Below are positions 9,184 through 17,772 of a stretch of DNA of 64,000 nucleotides, in pieces. Location: NCBI RefSeq assembly GCF_020404765.1, contig NZ_JAIVEM010000097.1, positions 62,001 to 126,000 of the forward strand. Direction: 5' to 3'. Both the position numbers and the translations under genes were made by a program. This stretch comes from Paenibacillus sp. BJ-4 (GTDB taxonomy: Bacteria; Bacillota; Bacilli; Paenibacillales; Paenibacillaceae). How positions within the stretch are numbered: position 1 is the stretch's first letter; each line of letters starts with the position of its first letter. The notes under the pieces are model-generated. The model ran no database searches. It saw only the letters and a list, made by a program, of their open reading frames with translations, and was not told the DNA's origin.

Positions 9184-10950
9184 TTGATCTACCAGAATTT
9201 GCGCCAATTTATTGAAGCGCTGCGTAAAGAAAATCATCTTAAAATTATAGAAGCGCCTGTTGATCCTTATTTGGAGCTGGCCGAGATTCATCGGAGAGTC
9301 ATCGAGGAAGAAGGACCGGCACTGCTGTTCACGAATGTAAAAGGAACCCCGTTTCCGGTAGCTAGTAATCTGTTTGGTACGAATAGACGTGTAGATATGG
9401 CTTTTGGTCCTCGTCCGGAGCAATTGATGGATGCGATTGTTGGAGCGACCAAAACATTGCTCCCACCTACCCCTAAAGCTTTATGGAATGAACGTGGCCT
9501 GATTAAGGACATGCTAAAAGTAGGACTGAAAACGGTATCCCATAGCGAGGCTCCTGTATTGGGGGTTCGGCGGACAGATGCTCCGCTGGCTCCATTGCCT
9601 AGAGTGACGAGTTGGCATGAGGATGGGGGGCCGTTCATTACGCTTCCGCTCGTATATACTGAGAAGCCGGGGCATTCCAAGGATCATAACCTCGGTATGT
9701 ACCGTATTCAGATTTATGACGATCAGACGACAGGAATTCACTGGCAAATTCATAAAGGCGGTGGCTTTCATTATCATGAAGCCGAACTGCGTAATGAGCC
9801 ATTGCCTACGACGATAATCATCGGTGGACCGCCTGCTCTGATTGCATCTGCGATTGCTCCGGCACCAGAGAACCTGCCCGAGCTGTTGCTCGCTTCGCTT
9901 ATTATGGGAGGCAAGCTGCCGATGACAGAAGACCCGCTCGGTGGTCACCGAATTCCGGCAGAGGCCGAATTTGCGATCAGTGGCTATGTACCGCCTCATG
10001 AACGCCGTCCGGAAGGACCGTTTGGCGATCATTTTGGCTACTACTCATTACAGCATGATTTCCCTGTATTTCATGTTAAGCATATGTATCACCGCAAGGA
10101 TGCCATTTATCCGGCAACCATTGTAGGTAAACCACGTCAGGAGGATTACTATCTCGGCGAATTTTTACAGCGTCTGTTATCGCCTGCCTATCCGCTTGTG
10201 ATGCCCTCAGTCAAATCCTTATGGGCTTATGCGGAAACGGGCGTACATGCGCTGGCAGCGGCCGTTGTGCGTGAAAGCTATTCCCGTGAAGCGCTGGTAT
10301 CTGGCTTTACCATTTTGGGCCAAGGCCAATTGTCATTAACCAAATTCCTGATGCTAACAGATCGGGTTATTGACTTATCCGATTTTAACCTGCTGCTGGA
10401 AACGATTCTGGAGCGATTTAATCCAGCAAGGGATTTGTTCATTTTCAATCATACGTCCCACGATACACTTGATTATACGGGCCGCAAGCTGAATCATGGC
10501 AGTAAAGCGATCTTGATGGGCGTAGGCGAGCCGATACGTGAATTGCCTCGTACCTATGAGGGAGGAGACCTGCCGGGTATTCGCGAAATTAAGCCGTACT
10601 GCGGAGGCTGTCTCGTTGTATCAGGTGCGTCCTTTGAGCAAGAACCGGAATTGGCGGCGCGTGTATTGGAACGATTGGCGGAGGTTGAGCAAGAATGGCC
10701 ACTGGTCTTTATCGTGGATGATGCCAAAGAAGTGGTTCGCTCACAAGCCTCCTTCCTTTGGACGGTATTTACTCGTTTTAACCCGGCTACGGATATGTAC
10801 GCCGACAGCGAGGTGCGTTTGCATCATCTGAACTATAAGCTGCCGATTGTAGTAGATGCGCGTATGAAGCCGGGATACCCGGATGAAGTGTTGCCGCGTG
10901 AGGATATTGTTAAGCTTGTAGATCAACGGTGGACGAGTTATTTCGCTTGA
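9184..10950 (+). CDS. UbiD-family decarboxylase, menaquinone (futalosine pathway) type
   Basis: A 588-residue UbiD-fold protein. UbiD enzymes use prenylated FMN to decarboxylate aromatic acids; the roughly 600-residue subgroup found with mqn genes is held to act late in the futalosine pathway on the naphthoate intermediate. Visible UbiD signatures are GMYRIQ (from G171), HWQ (186-188) and EGPFGDH (from E277), which contains the acidic catalytic positions. The TTG at 9184 lies eight bases after AGGAGGAG; the frame runs on to 9157 but without a ribosome site. mqnE, mqnB and mqnD are in the same window, supporting the menaquinone assignment. The prenyltransferase partner (UbiX) is not here. Confidence 0.82.
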   Translation: MIYQNLRQFIEALRKENHLKIIEAPVDPYLELAEIHRRVIEEEGPALLFTNVKGTPFPVASNLFGTNRRVDMAFGPRPEQLMDAIVGATKTLLPPTPKALWNERGLIKDMLKVGLKTVSHSEAPVLGVRRTDAPLAPLPRVTSWHEDGGPFITLPLVYTEKPGHSKDHNLGMYRIQIYDDQTTGIHWQIHKGGGFHYHEAELRNEPLPTTIIIGGPPALIASAIAPAPENLPELLLASLIMGGKLPMTEDPLGGHRIPAEAEFAISGYVPPHERRPEGPFGDHFGYYSLQHDFPVFHVKHMYHRKDAIYPATIVGKPRQEDYYLGEFLQRLLSPAYPLVMPSVKSLWAYAETGVHALAAAVVRESYSREALVSGFTILGQGQLSLTKFLMLTDRVIDLSDFNLLLETILERFNPARDLFIFNHTSHDTLDYTGRKLNHGSKAILMGVGEPIRELPRTYEGGDLPGIREIKPYCGGCLVVSGASFEQEPELAARVLERLAEVEQEWPLVFIVDDAKEVVRSQASFLWTVFTRFNPATDMYADSEVRLHHLNYKLPIVVDARMKPGYPDEVLPREDIVKLVDQRWTSYFA

Positions 10951-11001
10951 CGCCCTAATCAATCTAACAACCGGATTTTACATTTATAAGGAGGCGTGAG
11001 C

Positions 11002-11721
11002 ATGATACGCAAGCTGCTGGGCGAGCCGCCACGTGAGAGCAAAGGCGTCCTGCTGGATGCCATGAATAGCATGTCAGACATGTTAAATCTGCTGGAGCGG
11101 CAAATTCAAGCCAGTGGTGATCCGACCCACGATTTTCGTAAAGCAGATATTTTGACACGCGGTTTGATGTCCTCTCTGGATGAGCTGGAGCAGAGCTATC
11201 ATGCTGCCGCCTTTTTCCGTATGAAAGTGAAGGCCGGATACGCTGAAGATATGAGCGAGGATGAAAAATCCGACTATGCATTGTATGTTTTCTTTTATAA
11301 GGATGGGTTTGTGCGGGTATTCTCCATTCTAGATAAGCTGGGTAACTGGCTGAATGATCTGTATGATTTAAAAACAGGGCAGTATAAGGCGCATTATTCG
11401 TATTTTACCGTGCTGCGGCAGCTCAAGTATCTCAAAATGCATCCTGTATTGACCGATAATTTGATTGATATTAAGGACACATACGCCGATGCCGTCAATC
11501 GCCTGCGTAAGCGTCGAAATACGGAGATACACTATATGAATACGGAAATGCAGGATGATCTCTGGCAACGGCATCGTGCTTTGTACGGCAAGATACAACT
11601 GGAAGATCTGGATCATCATCTGGAGGATTTGCAGCAGGGCTTGGAAATGGTGTGCCGGTCGCTATCAAACGCTTTTTCTTATACAGCGAAACAATGGGAG
11701 AACCGTGCAGTGCGTCCATAA
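11002..11721 (+). CDS. HEPN-domain protein (Cthe_2314-like)
   Basis: A 239-residue, all-helical, soluble protein. The C-terminal part holds R-N-T-E-I-H in RKRRNTEIHYMN, fitting the R-X4-6-H motif of HEPN domains, many of which are RNases or regulators of nucleic-acid processes. The overall look fits the Cthe_2314-type HEPN family of Clostridia and Bacilli. The ATG at 11002 is seven bases after AAGGAGG; the GTG at 10996 is too close to it. It lies 51 bases after the decarboxylase gene and may be cotranscribed. No toxin or antitoxin partner is adjacent, so the function is open. Confidence 0.65.
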   Translation: MIRKLLGEPPRESKGVLLDAMNSMSDMLNLLERQIQASGDPTHDFRKADILTRGLMSSLDELEQSYHAAAFFRMKVKAGYAEDMSEDEKSDYALYVFFYKDGFVRVFSILDKLGNWLNDLYDLKTGQYKAHYSYFTVLRQLKYLKMHPVLTDNLIDIKDTYADAVNRLRKRRNTEIHYMNTEMQDDLWQRHRALYGKIQLEDLDHHLEDLQQGLEMVCRSLSNAFSYTAKQWENRAVRP

Positions 11722-11740
11722 TTATGTTAGAAAATATCCT

Positions 11741-11769
11741 TTGACAAAGCCATGTAAACTATCTATACT
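11741..11769 (+). promoter_or_regulatory. Sigma-A promoter of the metNIQ operon
   Basis: A consensus TTGACA (11741-11746), a 17-base spacer and TATACT (11764-11769) lie about 85 bases before the S-box aptamer. Transcription would start near 11776 and pass through the riboswitch. Confidence 0.8.
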
Positions 11770-11852
11770 GAAATCTAGTTTCAGAAAAATGCTTGAATTA
11801 TGATTTTAAATACAAACTTAACGGACAGCTAAAGCTGGAGTTTAACATATTT

Positions 11853-11993
11853 TTCTTATCCAGAGAGGTGGAGGGACTGGCCCGATGAAGCCCGGCAACC
11901 CGTTCTTTCCCGGTATAACACACCGGGAGGGGACATGATGGTGCTAATTCCTACAAAACCGCTAGAGTTATAGCGTTTTTGACAGATGAGAAA
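11853..11993 (+). promoter_or_regulatory. SAM-I (S-box) riboswitch aptamer
   Basis: Classic S-box elements appear in order: the P1 strand TTCTTATC pairing with GATGAGAA at the end, then AGAGAGGTGGAGGGA, CTGGCCCGATGAAGCCCGGCAACC, and GGTGCTAATTCC. S-box RNAs bind S-adenosylmethionine and shut off methionine genes by transcription termination. A terminator hairpin follows at 12004-12042 and metNIQ lies downstream, exactly the expected arrangement. Confidence 0.96.
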
Positions 11994-12003
11994 AGGTTCG
12001 CAT

Positions 12004-12042
12004 AGCGGGGCCCTTTTCATTCTGTGAAAGGGGCTCTTTTTG
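12004..12042 (+). terminator. Riboswitch-controlled intrinsic terminator before metN
   Basis: GGGGCCCTTTTCA and TGAAAGGGGCTC arms are followed directly by a T run. It is the expression platform of the S-box: with SAM bound the P1 helix forms and this terminator stops transcription. Confidence 0.9.
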
Positions 12043-12051
12043 TATAAATAG

Positions 12052-12075
12052 CTCAATTTGTGTACACAAATTGAG
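12052..12075 (+). repeat. Perfect 24-base palindrome in metN leader
   Basis: The two halves CTCAATTTGTGT and ACACAAATTGAG are exact reverse complements with no loop. It sits between the riboswitch terminator and metN. It could be a protein-binding operator or a small RNA hairpin. No T run follows, so it is not a terminator. Confidence 0.7.
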
Positions 12076-12141
12076 AGATTATACATCCTAGAGATGAAAG
12101 CTGATTAAAAGGGTAAGAAGAATGAAGGGGGTCGCAGCACA

Positions 12142-13164
12142 TTGATAGAGCTTAAGCAACTAACCAAGCATTATGGCAAAGGGAACCGACGCGTTAGTGC
12201 GCTGTCCGGGTTGAATCTTTCTATAAAGCGTGGAGAAATATTTGGAGTTATTGGTCACTCCGGAGCAGGGAAGAGCACACTGATTCGCTGTATTAATTTA
12301 TTGGAACGTCCCACTTCAGGTGAAGTATGGGTGGACGGCGTGAATCTCACCACTGTGAGTCAAGCCCAGTTACAGAAGCAGCGCCGAAAAATCGGAATGA
12401 TTTTTCAGCATTTTAATTTGTTATCATCGGCGACGGTATATGACAATATTGCATTTCCGTTGCGTCTGGTGAACACGCCCAAGCAGCAGGTGGACAAGAA
12501 AGTTCGAGAATTACTGGAGCTGGTGGGTCTGGAAGAACACAGTGGAAAATATCCTTCACAGCTCTCAGGGGGACAAAAGCAGCGGGTAGGTATTGCGCGG
12601 GCGCTTGCCAGTGATCCTCATGTATTGCTGTGCGACGAGGCTACCTCAGCGCTTGATCCACAGACCACAGGTTCGATTCTCAAATTGCTATTGGATATTA
12701 ATCAGCGCTTTGATTTGACCATCGTGCTGATTACGCATGAAATGCATGTCATTCAAAGCATATGTGATCGAGTCGGCGTGATTCATCAGGGCGACATTGT
12801 GGAGCAGGGTCCGGTGGCGGAAGTGTTCTTGAAGCCACAGCACCAGGTAACCAAGGACTTTATCCAACGGGAGTCTGAGCATGCCGAGGAATTGCAGGCA
12901 GCAATTGCGGCCGCGGGTGGCGGCGAATCGGCGCAGGTAGTACGAATTTCTTTCTTGGGCAGCAAAACGTACGATGCGATTCTTTCGCGTACGGCCCGTA
13001 AGACCGGCGTCGATTTTGCGATTTTGCAGGGAACCATCTCCACCATCAAAAACGTACCCTATGGACAGCTCATCGTTCGTTTTGAAGGAAATCAGGAGGA
13101 TATTGAGCATACGCTGCGTGAAGTGTCCGGGCAAGGACTTGATGTGGAGGTGATCGGACAATGA
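12142..13164 (+). CDS. metN: Methionine ABC transporter ATP-binding protein
   Basis: A 340-residue ABC ATPase that powers methionine import at the inner face of the membrane. Walker A is GHSGAGKS, the signature is LSGGQKQR, Walker B is VLLCDEATSALD, and the switch histidine is in ITHEMH. The C-terminal 100 residues form the NIL (methionine-sensing) domain that distinguishes MetN. Translation begins at TTG 12142, after AGGGGGT. The stop overlaps the metI start by four bases (ATGA). Regulated by the upstream S-box. Confidence 0.96.
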   Translation: MIELKQLTKHYGKGNRRVSALSGLNLSIKRGEIFGVIGHSGAGKSTLIRCINLLERPTSGEVWVDGVNLTTVSQAQLQKQRRKIGMIFQHFNLLSSATVYDNIAFPLRLVNTPKQQVDKKVRELLELVGLEEHSGKYPSQLSGGQKQRVGIARALASDPHVLLCDEATSALDPQTTGSILKLLLDINQRFDLTIVLITHEMHVIQSICDRVGVIHQGDIVEQGPVAEVFLKPQHQVTKDFIQRESEHAEELQAAIAAAGGGESAQVVRISFLGSKTYDAILSRTARKTGVDFAILQGTISTIKNVPYGQLIVRFEGNQEDIEHTLREVSGQGLDVEVIGQ

Positions 13165-13829
13165 GCGAACTCGATTTTTCGCAAGTGAGTTGGGAAGAAC
13201 TATGGAATTCTACGGTGGAGACCCTTCAGATGCTTGGGGCATCCGCGCTGTTCACCCTTATTATTGGCTTGCCACTTGGTATACTATTGTTTCTGGCGAG
13301 TCGCTCTTCGTTGACTCTGATGAAGGTGGTATACATTGTACTATCATTCATCGTTAACATTCTGCGTTCTGTACCATTTATCATTTTGATCGTTGCACTT
13401 ATTCCTTTTACACGATCGTTGGTAGGCACCTCGACCGGGGTGCTGGGTACCATTCCGCCATTGGTCATCGGGGCTGCCCCTTTCTTCGCACGTCTTGTCG
13501 AAACATCGCTGCGTGAAGTGGACAAGGGCGTCATTGAGGCCGCGCAAGCTATGGGCGCCTCAACTGGGCAAATCATCCGCCGGGTGCTGTTGCGTGAGGC
13601 ACTGCCGGGATTGCTCGCCGCATTAACTATTACCGTCGTTACACTCGTATCCTATACGGCGATGTCCGGTATGATCGGGGGCGGTGGTCTGGGTACGCTG
13701 GCTATCAACTACGGTTATTACCGTTATGAAACGGCTGTAATGATCGTTGCCGTCGTGCTGATGATCGTACTGGTACAACTGCTGCAAATGGCAGGGGATC
13801 GTCTGGTACGGCATTATACTCGAAAATAG
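13161..13829 (+). CDS. metI: Methionine ABC transporter permease
   Basis: A 222-residue membrane protein with about five helices, the MetI/MetP subunit that forms the methionine channel. The EAA loop that contacts the ATPase is visible as EAAQAMGASTGQIIRRVLLREALPG with the conserved glycine. The length is normal for the family. It is translationally coupled to metN by an ATGA overlap and followed by metQ 74 bases later. Confidence 0.95.
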   Translation: MSELDFSQVSWEELWNSTVETLQMLGASALFTLIIGLPLGILLFLASRSSLTLMKVVYIVLSFIVNILRSVPFIILIVALIPFTRSLVGTSTGVLGTIPPLVIGAAPFFARLVETSLREVDKGVIEAAQAMGASTGQIIRRVLLREALPGLLAALTITVVTLVSYTAMSGMIGGGGLGTLAINYGYYRYETAVMIVAVVLMIVLVQLLQMAGDRLVRHYTRK

Positions 13830-13903
13830 GGAAACCATATAGATATCCTTATTGATCAGGCATCTGAATCCTGAACATTACAAACTATTGGAGGGGTAAT
13901 AAC

Positions 13904-14746
13904 ATGAAGAAATGGGTATTGGCCGTATTAAGCTTGACATTAATTGCGGTGCTGGCTGCTTGCGGCACGAAGAGCACGACATCTGATGCATCAAAAACAA
14001 CTGGAAATACGGGCGGTGCACCTCGCGAAATTGAGCTGAAAGTAGGCGCTTCTCCTGTGCCGCATGCGGAAATTTTGGAATCGATCAAACCTCAGTTGGA
14101 AAAAGAGGGTATTCGTCTTCAAGTCGTTCAGTTTAACGATTACGTACAACCCAACGTACAATTGTTCGACAAGCAGCTGGATGCAAACTTCTACCAACAT
14201 GTACCTTACCTGAATGTAATGAACAAAGAGCGTAAAATGAATCTGGTGTCTGTAGGTGCGGTTCATCTGGAGCCATTCGGTATCTACTCCCAAAAATATA
14301 AAAAACTTGATGAAATTCTAGATGGCGCAACCGTAGCTATTCCGAACGATGCAACCAATGGAGGTCGTGCATTGCTGCTGTTAGCCAAACAAGGTCTGAT
14401 CAAGCTGAAAGACGAGAGCAGCATCGAAGCTACCGTAAAAGATATTACTGAAAACCCGAAAAACCTGGAATTCAAGACTTTGGAAGCGGCAATGCTGCCA
14501 CGTCAGTTGCCTGAAGTGGACATTGCACTGATCAACACGAACTATGCTCTGGAAGCGAAGCTGAATCCAACCAAGGATGCATTGGCACTGGAAGACAAGG
14601 ATTCCCCATATGCGAACGTTTTGGTTGCACGTCCTGATAATAAAGATTCCGAAGCGATTCAAAAGCTGATGAAGGCTTTGCAATCAGCGGAAGTTAAAAA
14701 ATTCATTGAAGATAAATACCAAGGCGCGATTATCCCGGCATTTTAA
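13904..14746 (+). CDS. metQ: Methionine-binding lipoprotein
   Basis: A 280-residue substrate-binding lipoprotein of the NlpA/MetQ family. A lipoprotein signal peptide ends in the lipobox LAAC with the modified cysteine at residue 20. The mature domain begins after a Ser/Thr-rich linker with the VGASPVPHAEILE motif typical of MetQ. It would capture D- and L-methionine outside the membrane and deliver it to MetNI. GGAGGGG precedes the ATG. A strong terminator closes the operon. Confidence 0.95.
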   Translation: MKKWVLAVLSLTLIAVLAACGTKSTTSDASKTTGNTGGAPREIELKVGASPVPHAEILESIKPQLEKEGIRLQVVQFNDYVQPNVQLFDKQLDANFYQHVPYLNVMNKERKMNLVSVGAVHLEPFGIYSQKYKKLDEILDGATVAIPNDATNGGRALLLLAKQGLIKLKDESSIEATVKDITENPKNLEFKTLEAAMLPRQLPEVDIALINTNYALEAKLNPTKDALALEDKDSPYANVLVARPDNKDSEAIQKLMKALQSAEVKKFIEDKYQGAIIPAF

Positions 14747-14776
14747 GTAGGGAGCGTAAGCACGTTGAACAACGCA

Positions 14777-14815
14777 AACCCCAGATCTCTTGAACAAGAG
14801 GACTGGGGTTCTTTT
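14777..14815 (+). terminator. Rho-independent terminator of metNIQ
   Basis: AACCCCAG...CTGGGGTT outer arms and CTCTTG...CAAGAG inner arms form a long hairpin followed by CTTTTTG. Confidence 0.85.
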
Positions 14816-14891
14816 TGTCTGGAAGTTGTAGGCGGAGCCTAAATATTTTATACTTGGGGGTGACCGTTCTCTGTGAAGAGGAGGAAAACTG

Positions 14892-15656
14892 TTGAGAGAC
14901 AAAGTCGCACTCATAACAGGCAGTGCTAAAGGATTAGGCAAGATGACCGCTCTACGTCTGGCTGATGAAGGCTGTGATATTGCGCTGAATTATGTGCATA
15001 GCCAAGCTGAAGCCGGTGAGCTAAAGCGTGTGATCGAGTCTAAGGGAGTACGCTGCCTTTCTTTACAAGGAGATATCTCCATTCAGGAGGATATCACGAG
15101 GCTGATCGGCGAGGTCGAGGATCGGCTGGGTGGTGTAGATATTATGGTGAACAATGCCGGACCGTTCATCCGGGAACGTCGTCTGTTTGCGGATTACAGT
15201 GTAGCCGAGATTCATGCCATGATACAGGGGAATCTGGTCGGCACAATGCTACTGGATCATCTGGTATTGCCTCATATGCGTAGTCGGCAATGGGGACGTA
15301 TTATTCATTTTGGCTTTGGTCATGCTGGAGAAGCGAGGGCTTGGCCGCATCGTGCTGCCTATGCAGCCGCCAAGGTGGGGCTGGTGTCTTTCACAAAGTC
15401 ACTGGCTGTGGAGGAAGCTCCGTATGGCATTACGGTAAATATGATTTGTCCCGGGGATATCCGAGGAGCGAATAAGGAAATGTCTATCGCCGACGTCATC
15501 GGCATGCAGGATAAAGAGACACCACGTGGACGTCCGGGGAGTGGAGAGGACATTGCGCGAGTGATCGCCTATTTGTGTGAGGAACACTCGGATTTTATAA
15601 CAGGCAATATTATGGATGTGTCGGGAGGGCTGGACCCGATTCGGCCGACCATCTAA
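14892..15656 (+). CDS. Short-chain dehydrogenase/reductase lacking the usual catalytic serine
   Basis: A 254-residue Rossmann-fold SDR. It has the cofactor loop TGSAKGLG, the structural NNAG and the catalytic YAAAK. The residue 13 places before that tyrosine, normally the catalytic serine, is a histidine (in GFGHAGEARAW). The ISS-type strand end is replaced by HFGFGH, so the active site is altered or the substrate is unusual. The C-terminal DVSGGL motif is normal. TTG start after GAGGAGGAAAA. It is a single gene between metNIQ and the Fe-S genes. The substrate is unknown. Confidence 0.82.
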   Translation: MRDKVALITGSAKGLGKMTALRLADEGCDIALNYVHSQAEAGELKRVIESKGVRCLSLQGDISIQEDITRLIGEVEDRLGGVDIMVNNAGPFIRERRLFADYSVAEIHAMIQGNLVGTMLLDHLVLPHMRSRQWGRIIHFGFGHAGEARAWPHRAAYAAAKVGLVSFTKSLAVEEAPYGITVNMICPGDIRGANKEMSIADVIGMQDKETPRGRPGSGEDIARVIAYLCEEHSDFITGNIMDVSGGLDPIRPTI

Positions 15657-15685
15657 GAGCTAGAGTCTAGAGCAGTTGTAGCACA

Positions 15686-15726
15686 CAAAAAAGAGTCTTG
15701 AGCTTCGTTACCGAAGTCAAGACTCT
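15686..15726 (-). terminator. Terminator of the NFU gene
   Basis: GAGTCTTGA-CTTCG and CGAAG-TCAAGACTC arms form a long hairpin. On the minus strand it is followed by a run of T (AAAAAA on the plus strand), so it mainly ends the minus-strand NFU gene. It may also stop the SDR transcript. Confidence 0.75.
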
Positions 15727-15748
15727 CATGATCATTATGCAACAAGCA

Positions 15749-15994
15749 TTAGAATACTTGTACCACTTCTTGGACGCCGTCGACTTCTTCGAGAAGAGCG
15801 CGCTCAATCCCTGCTTTCAGCGTGATTGTGGAACTTGGGCAACTACCGCAAGCGCCTACCAGCTTCAGCTTAACGATGCCGTCTTCAACGTCAACCAGCT
15901 CAACGTCGCCGCCATCGCGTTGCAGGAACGGACGGAGCTTATCCAGTACATCTGCTACTTCGTCATACATTTGAACGCTTTGTGTTTCGCTCAT
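15749..15994 (-). CDS. NifU C-terminal (NFU) domain iron-sulfur scaffold protein
   Basis: An 81-residue single-domain protein of the NifU C-terminal family (Bacillus YutI type). It assembles or carries a 4Fe-4S cluster between two subunits through C49-x2-C52 in GACGSCPSS. The preceding [15 protein letters not shown] motif is diagnostic. GGAAAGGAG precedes the ATG. It is divergent from the YuzB gene and near an A-type carrier, as in the Bacillus yut region. Confidence 0.92.
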   Translation of the reverse strand: MSETQSVQMYDEVADVLDKLRPFLQRDGGDVELVDVEDGIVKLKLVGACGSCPSSTITLKAGIERALLEEVDGVQEVVQVF

Positions 15995-16081
15995 TAGAAT
16001 TCAACTCCTTTCCTATACCTTACTTATTATATTACAAAGCGGGCCAAATTAAAATGCCCGTCAGCCAAAGCAGGTGAAAAA

Positions 16082-16339
16082 ATGTTAAGACCTATCATCG
16101 AATTTTGCACCAGCAATATGCATTTTGGCACCGATGAAATTATGTCCAAGCTGGAGCAAAATCCGGATTATGATGTAATCGAATACGGCTGCCTTAGCAA
16201 TTGTGGTCAGTGTAATGCCGAACCCTATGCGATGGTCAACGGCGAGATTGTTTCTGCAGATTCAGCAGAGCTGCTGTATGAAGTAATTATAAACAAGATC
16301 AAGGAAGCCGAGGCATGGGATCAGCTTGATTTGGATTGA
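16082..16339 (+). CDS. yuzB: YuzB-like DUF1450 protein
   Basis: An 85-residue soluble protein of the DUF1450 family. Four cysteines are visible: one in the FCTSN segment near the N-terminus and a cluster in GCLSNCGQC, which suggests metal or Fe-S binding. The function is not established. Its place between an NFU protein and a YutJ-like flavoprotein repeats the Bacillus yutI-yuzB-yutJ neighbourhood, supporting a link to Fe-S or redox metabolism. The start is the ATG after CAGGTG. Confidence 0.82.
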   Translation: MLRPIIEFCTSNMHFGTDEIMSKLEQNPDYDVIEYGCLSNCGQCNAEPYAMVNGEIVSADSAELLYEVIINKIKEAEAWDQLDLD

Positions 16340-16343
16340 AATG

Positions 16344-16376
16344 CAAGAAGACCTGCTCTGGGAGCGGGTCTTCTTG
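16344..16376. terminator. Bidirectional terminator between yuzB and yutJ-like gene
   Basis: CAAGAAGACC and GGTCTTCTTG arms with CTGCTC/GAGCGG inside form a symmetric hairpin between convergent genes. Confidence 0.75.
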
Positions 16377-16395
16377 TGATTATATAGACATTAGG

Positions 16396-17463
16396 TCAGC
16401 CAAAATGGCGTTTGGACTTCCAGAGCACACCGCTTTTAAGCAAGCGCGGTACTCGTCCACGTAACGAGGTGCTGCCCATAAAGCCATAGCCGAACCCCGC
16501 CTTCTTGCCAAGCGCGCCTAATGTGCCGCGCAGCTTCAGAGGATGGGGGTGAGGCGTTTGGCCCTTCCACAGGTCGCGTACAATGTGTGCAATCTGCTCT
16601 CCCTGCACCTCCGCCGCCTGGGCGCTTGGCGAGTAGGGAAGACTGGCACAATCTCCAACCACGTACACCTCTGGATGATCCGGTATCTGATAATATTCGT
16701 TGAGCACGATGCGACCCTGAGGGTCTTTAGGAACAGCTAAATCCTGCACAATTTTCACCGGTTGAATCCCGGCGGTCCATACAACTGCATCGGTTACAAT
16801 CTGCTCGTCATGGTTGTAGATAGCGCCCGGTTCAATACGGGAAACCGCAACATGGTTGAGTGCATTTACTTGATGCTCCTTGAACCACGCATGTACATAG
16901 GCAGACAAACGTTGCGGAAATGCCGACAGCACCCGCTCGCCCCGATCCATAATGGTAATGTTTAAATCCGAACGGCTTTCACGTAACTCCGCAGCAATTT
17001 CAACACCGCTCAGACCGCCGCCTACAATATGAACATGTCCATAAGGCTTGATTTCATTCAAGCGCAAATACGTTTGACGGGTATGGTTAAATGACTGGAT
17101 CGTGCAGCTATACTCTTCAGCCCCTGGTGTATTGTGAAAACGGTCCGTACAGCCCAGCGCAATCACAAGCTGATCATAGAGCAAAGGTTCGCCATCCTGA
17201 AAATGGACGATTTTATTCTCCAAATCCATTGAGGTGACTTCCCCGTATTTTCGGATCAGACGCTGCTCATCGGGAAAATGCACTCGCAAATCAAAATCAG
17301 ATACCGTCCCCGCCGCGAGAGCGTAGTATTCTGTTTTCAATCCCTGAAAGGGCATCCGGTCCACTAAAATAAGTTGAACATCGTCGGGAATGTGTTTGTC
17401 CAGCAATTCTTTGGCAATGGTAAGGCCGCCGTAGCCGCCCCCCAGAATAACGAAATTTTTCAT
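16396..17463 (-). CDS. NAD(P)/FAD-dependent oxidoreductase, NDH-2/YutJ-like
   Basis: A 355-residue two-dinucleotide-binding flavoprotein of the type II NADH dehydrogenase superfamily. The FAD motif is GGGYGG at the N-terminus, the NAD(P) motif GGGLSGVE in the middle, and the second FAD motif VYVVGDCAS near the C-terminus. The tail is short and basic and could touch the membrane. It resembles Bacillus YutJ; quinone reduction is likely but not proven. ATG at 17463 follows AAAGGAC; a TTG lies one codon upstream. Convergent with yuzB. Confidence 0.82.
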   Translation of the reverse strand: MKNFVILGGGYGGLTIAKELLDKHIPDDVQLILVDRMPFQGLKTEYYALAAGTVSDFDLRVHFPDEQRLIRKYGEVTSMDLENKIVHFQDGEPLLYDQLVIALGCTDRFHNTPGAEEYSCTIQSFNHTRQTYLRLNEIKPYGHVHIVGGGLSGVEIAAELRESRSDLNITIMDRGERVLSAFPQRLSAYVHAWFKEHQVNALNHVAVSRIEPGAIYNHDEQIVTDAVVWTAGIQPVKIVQDLAVPKDPQGRIVLNEYYQIPDHPEVYVVGDCASLPYSPSAQAAEVQGEQIAHIVRDLWKGQTPHPHPLKLRGTLGALGKKAGFGYGFMGSTSLRGRVPRLLKSGVLWKSKRHFG

Positions 17464-17772
17464 CAAAATCCGCCGTCCTTTCGCTGCCGTGTCCCCGGCA
17501 AATGGTCTGGAGCCTCATCAGAAAGCATTTTCGTCTTCTCGTCGTATAAAGATTGGTGATATGAAAGTCAATTAACGTCTTATTCCGGCGACATACGAAT
17601 TTGATGCTTCGATCAGACACAAGTTTATCATTGTTGTAAAACCCGGAGTCAGGTCCGCCTGTGGCAGGCAGACCTGAGTATTCCGAGGCAGCTTGACGCT
17701 GCATGGTGTGAGTAATGGGGATAAAATGCTCGCGGAAAATTTGAATTCAAAATGACATGTACTTGGAAACTT
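17464..17772. other. Intergenic, no gene found
   Basis: About 309 bases between two minus-strand genes. The one clear structure is a hairpin at about 17650-17676 with arms CAGGTC and GACCTG and a GCCTG/CAGGC inner part. No T run follows on either strand, so its role is uncertain. No convincing open frame. Confidence 0.5.
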
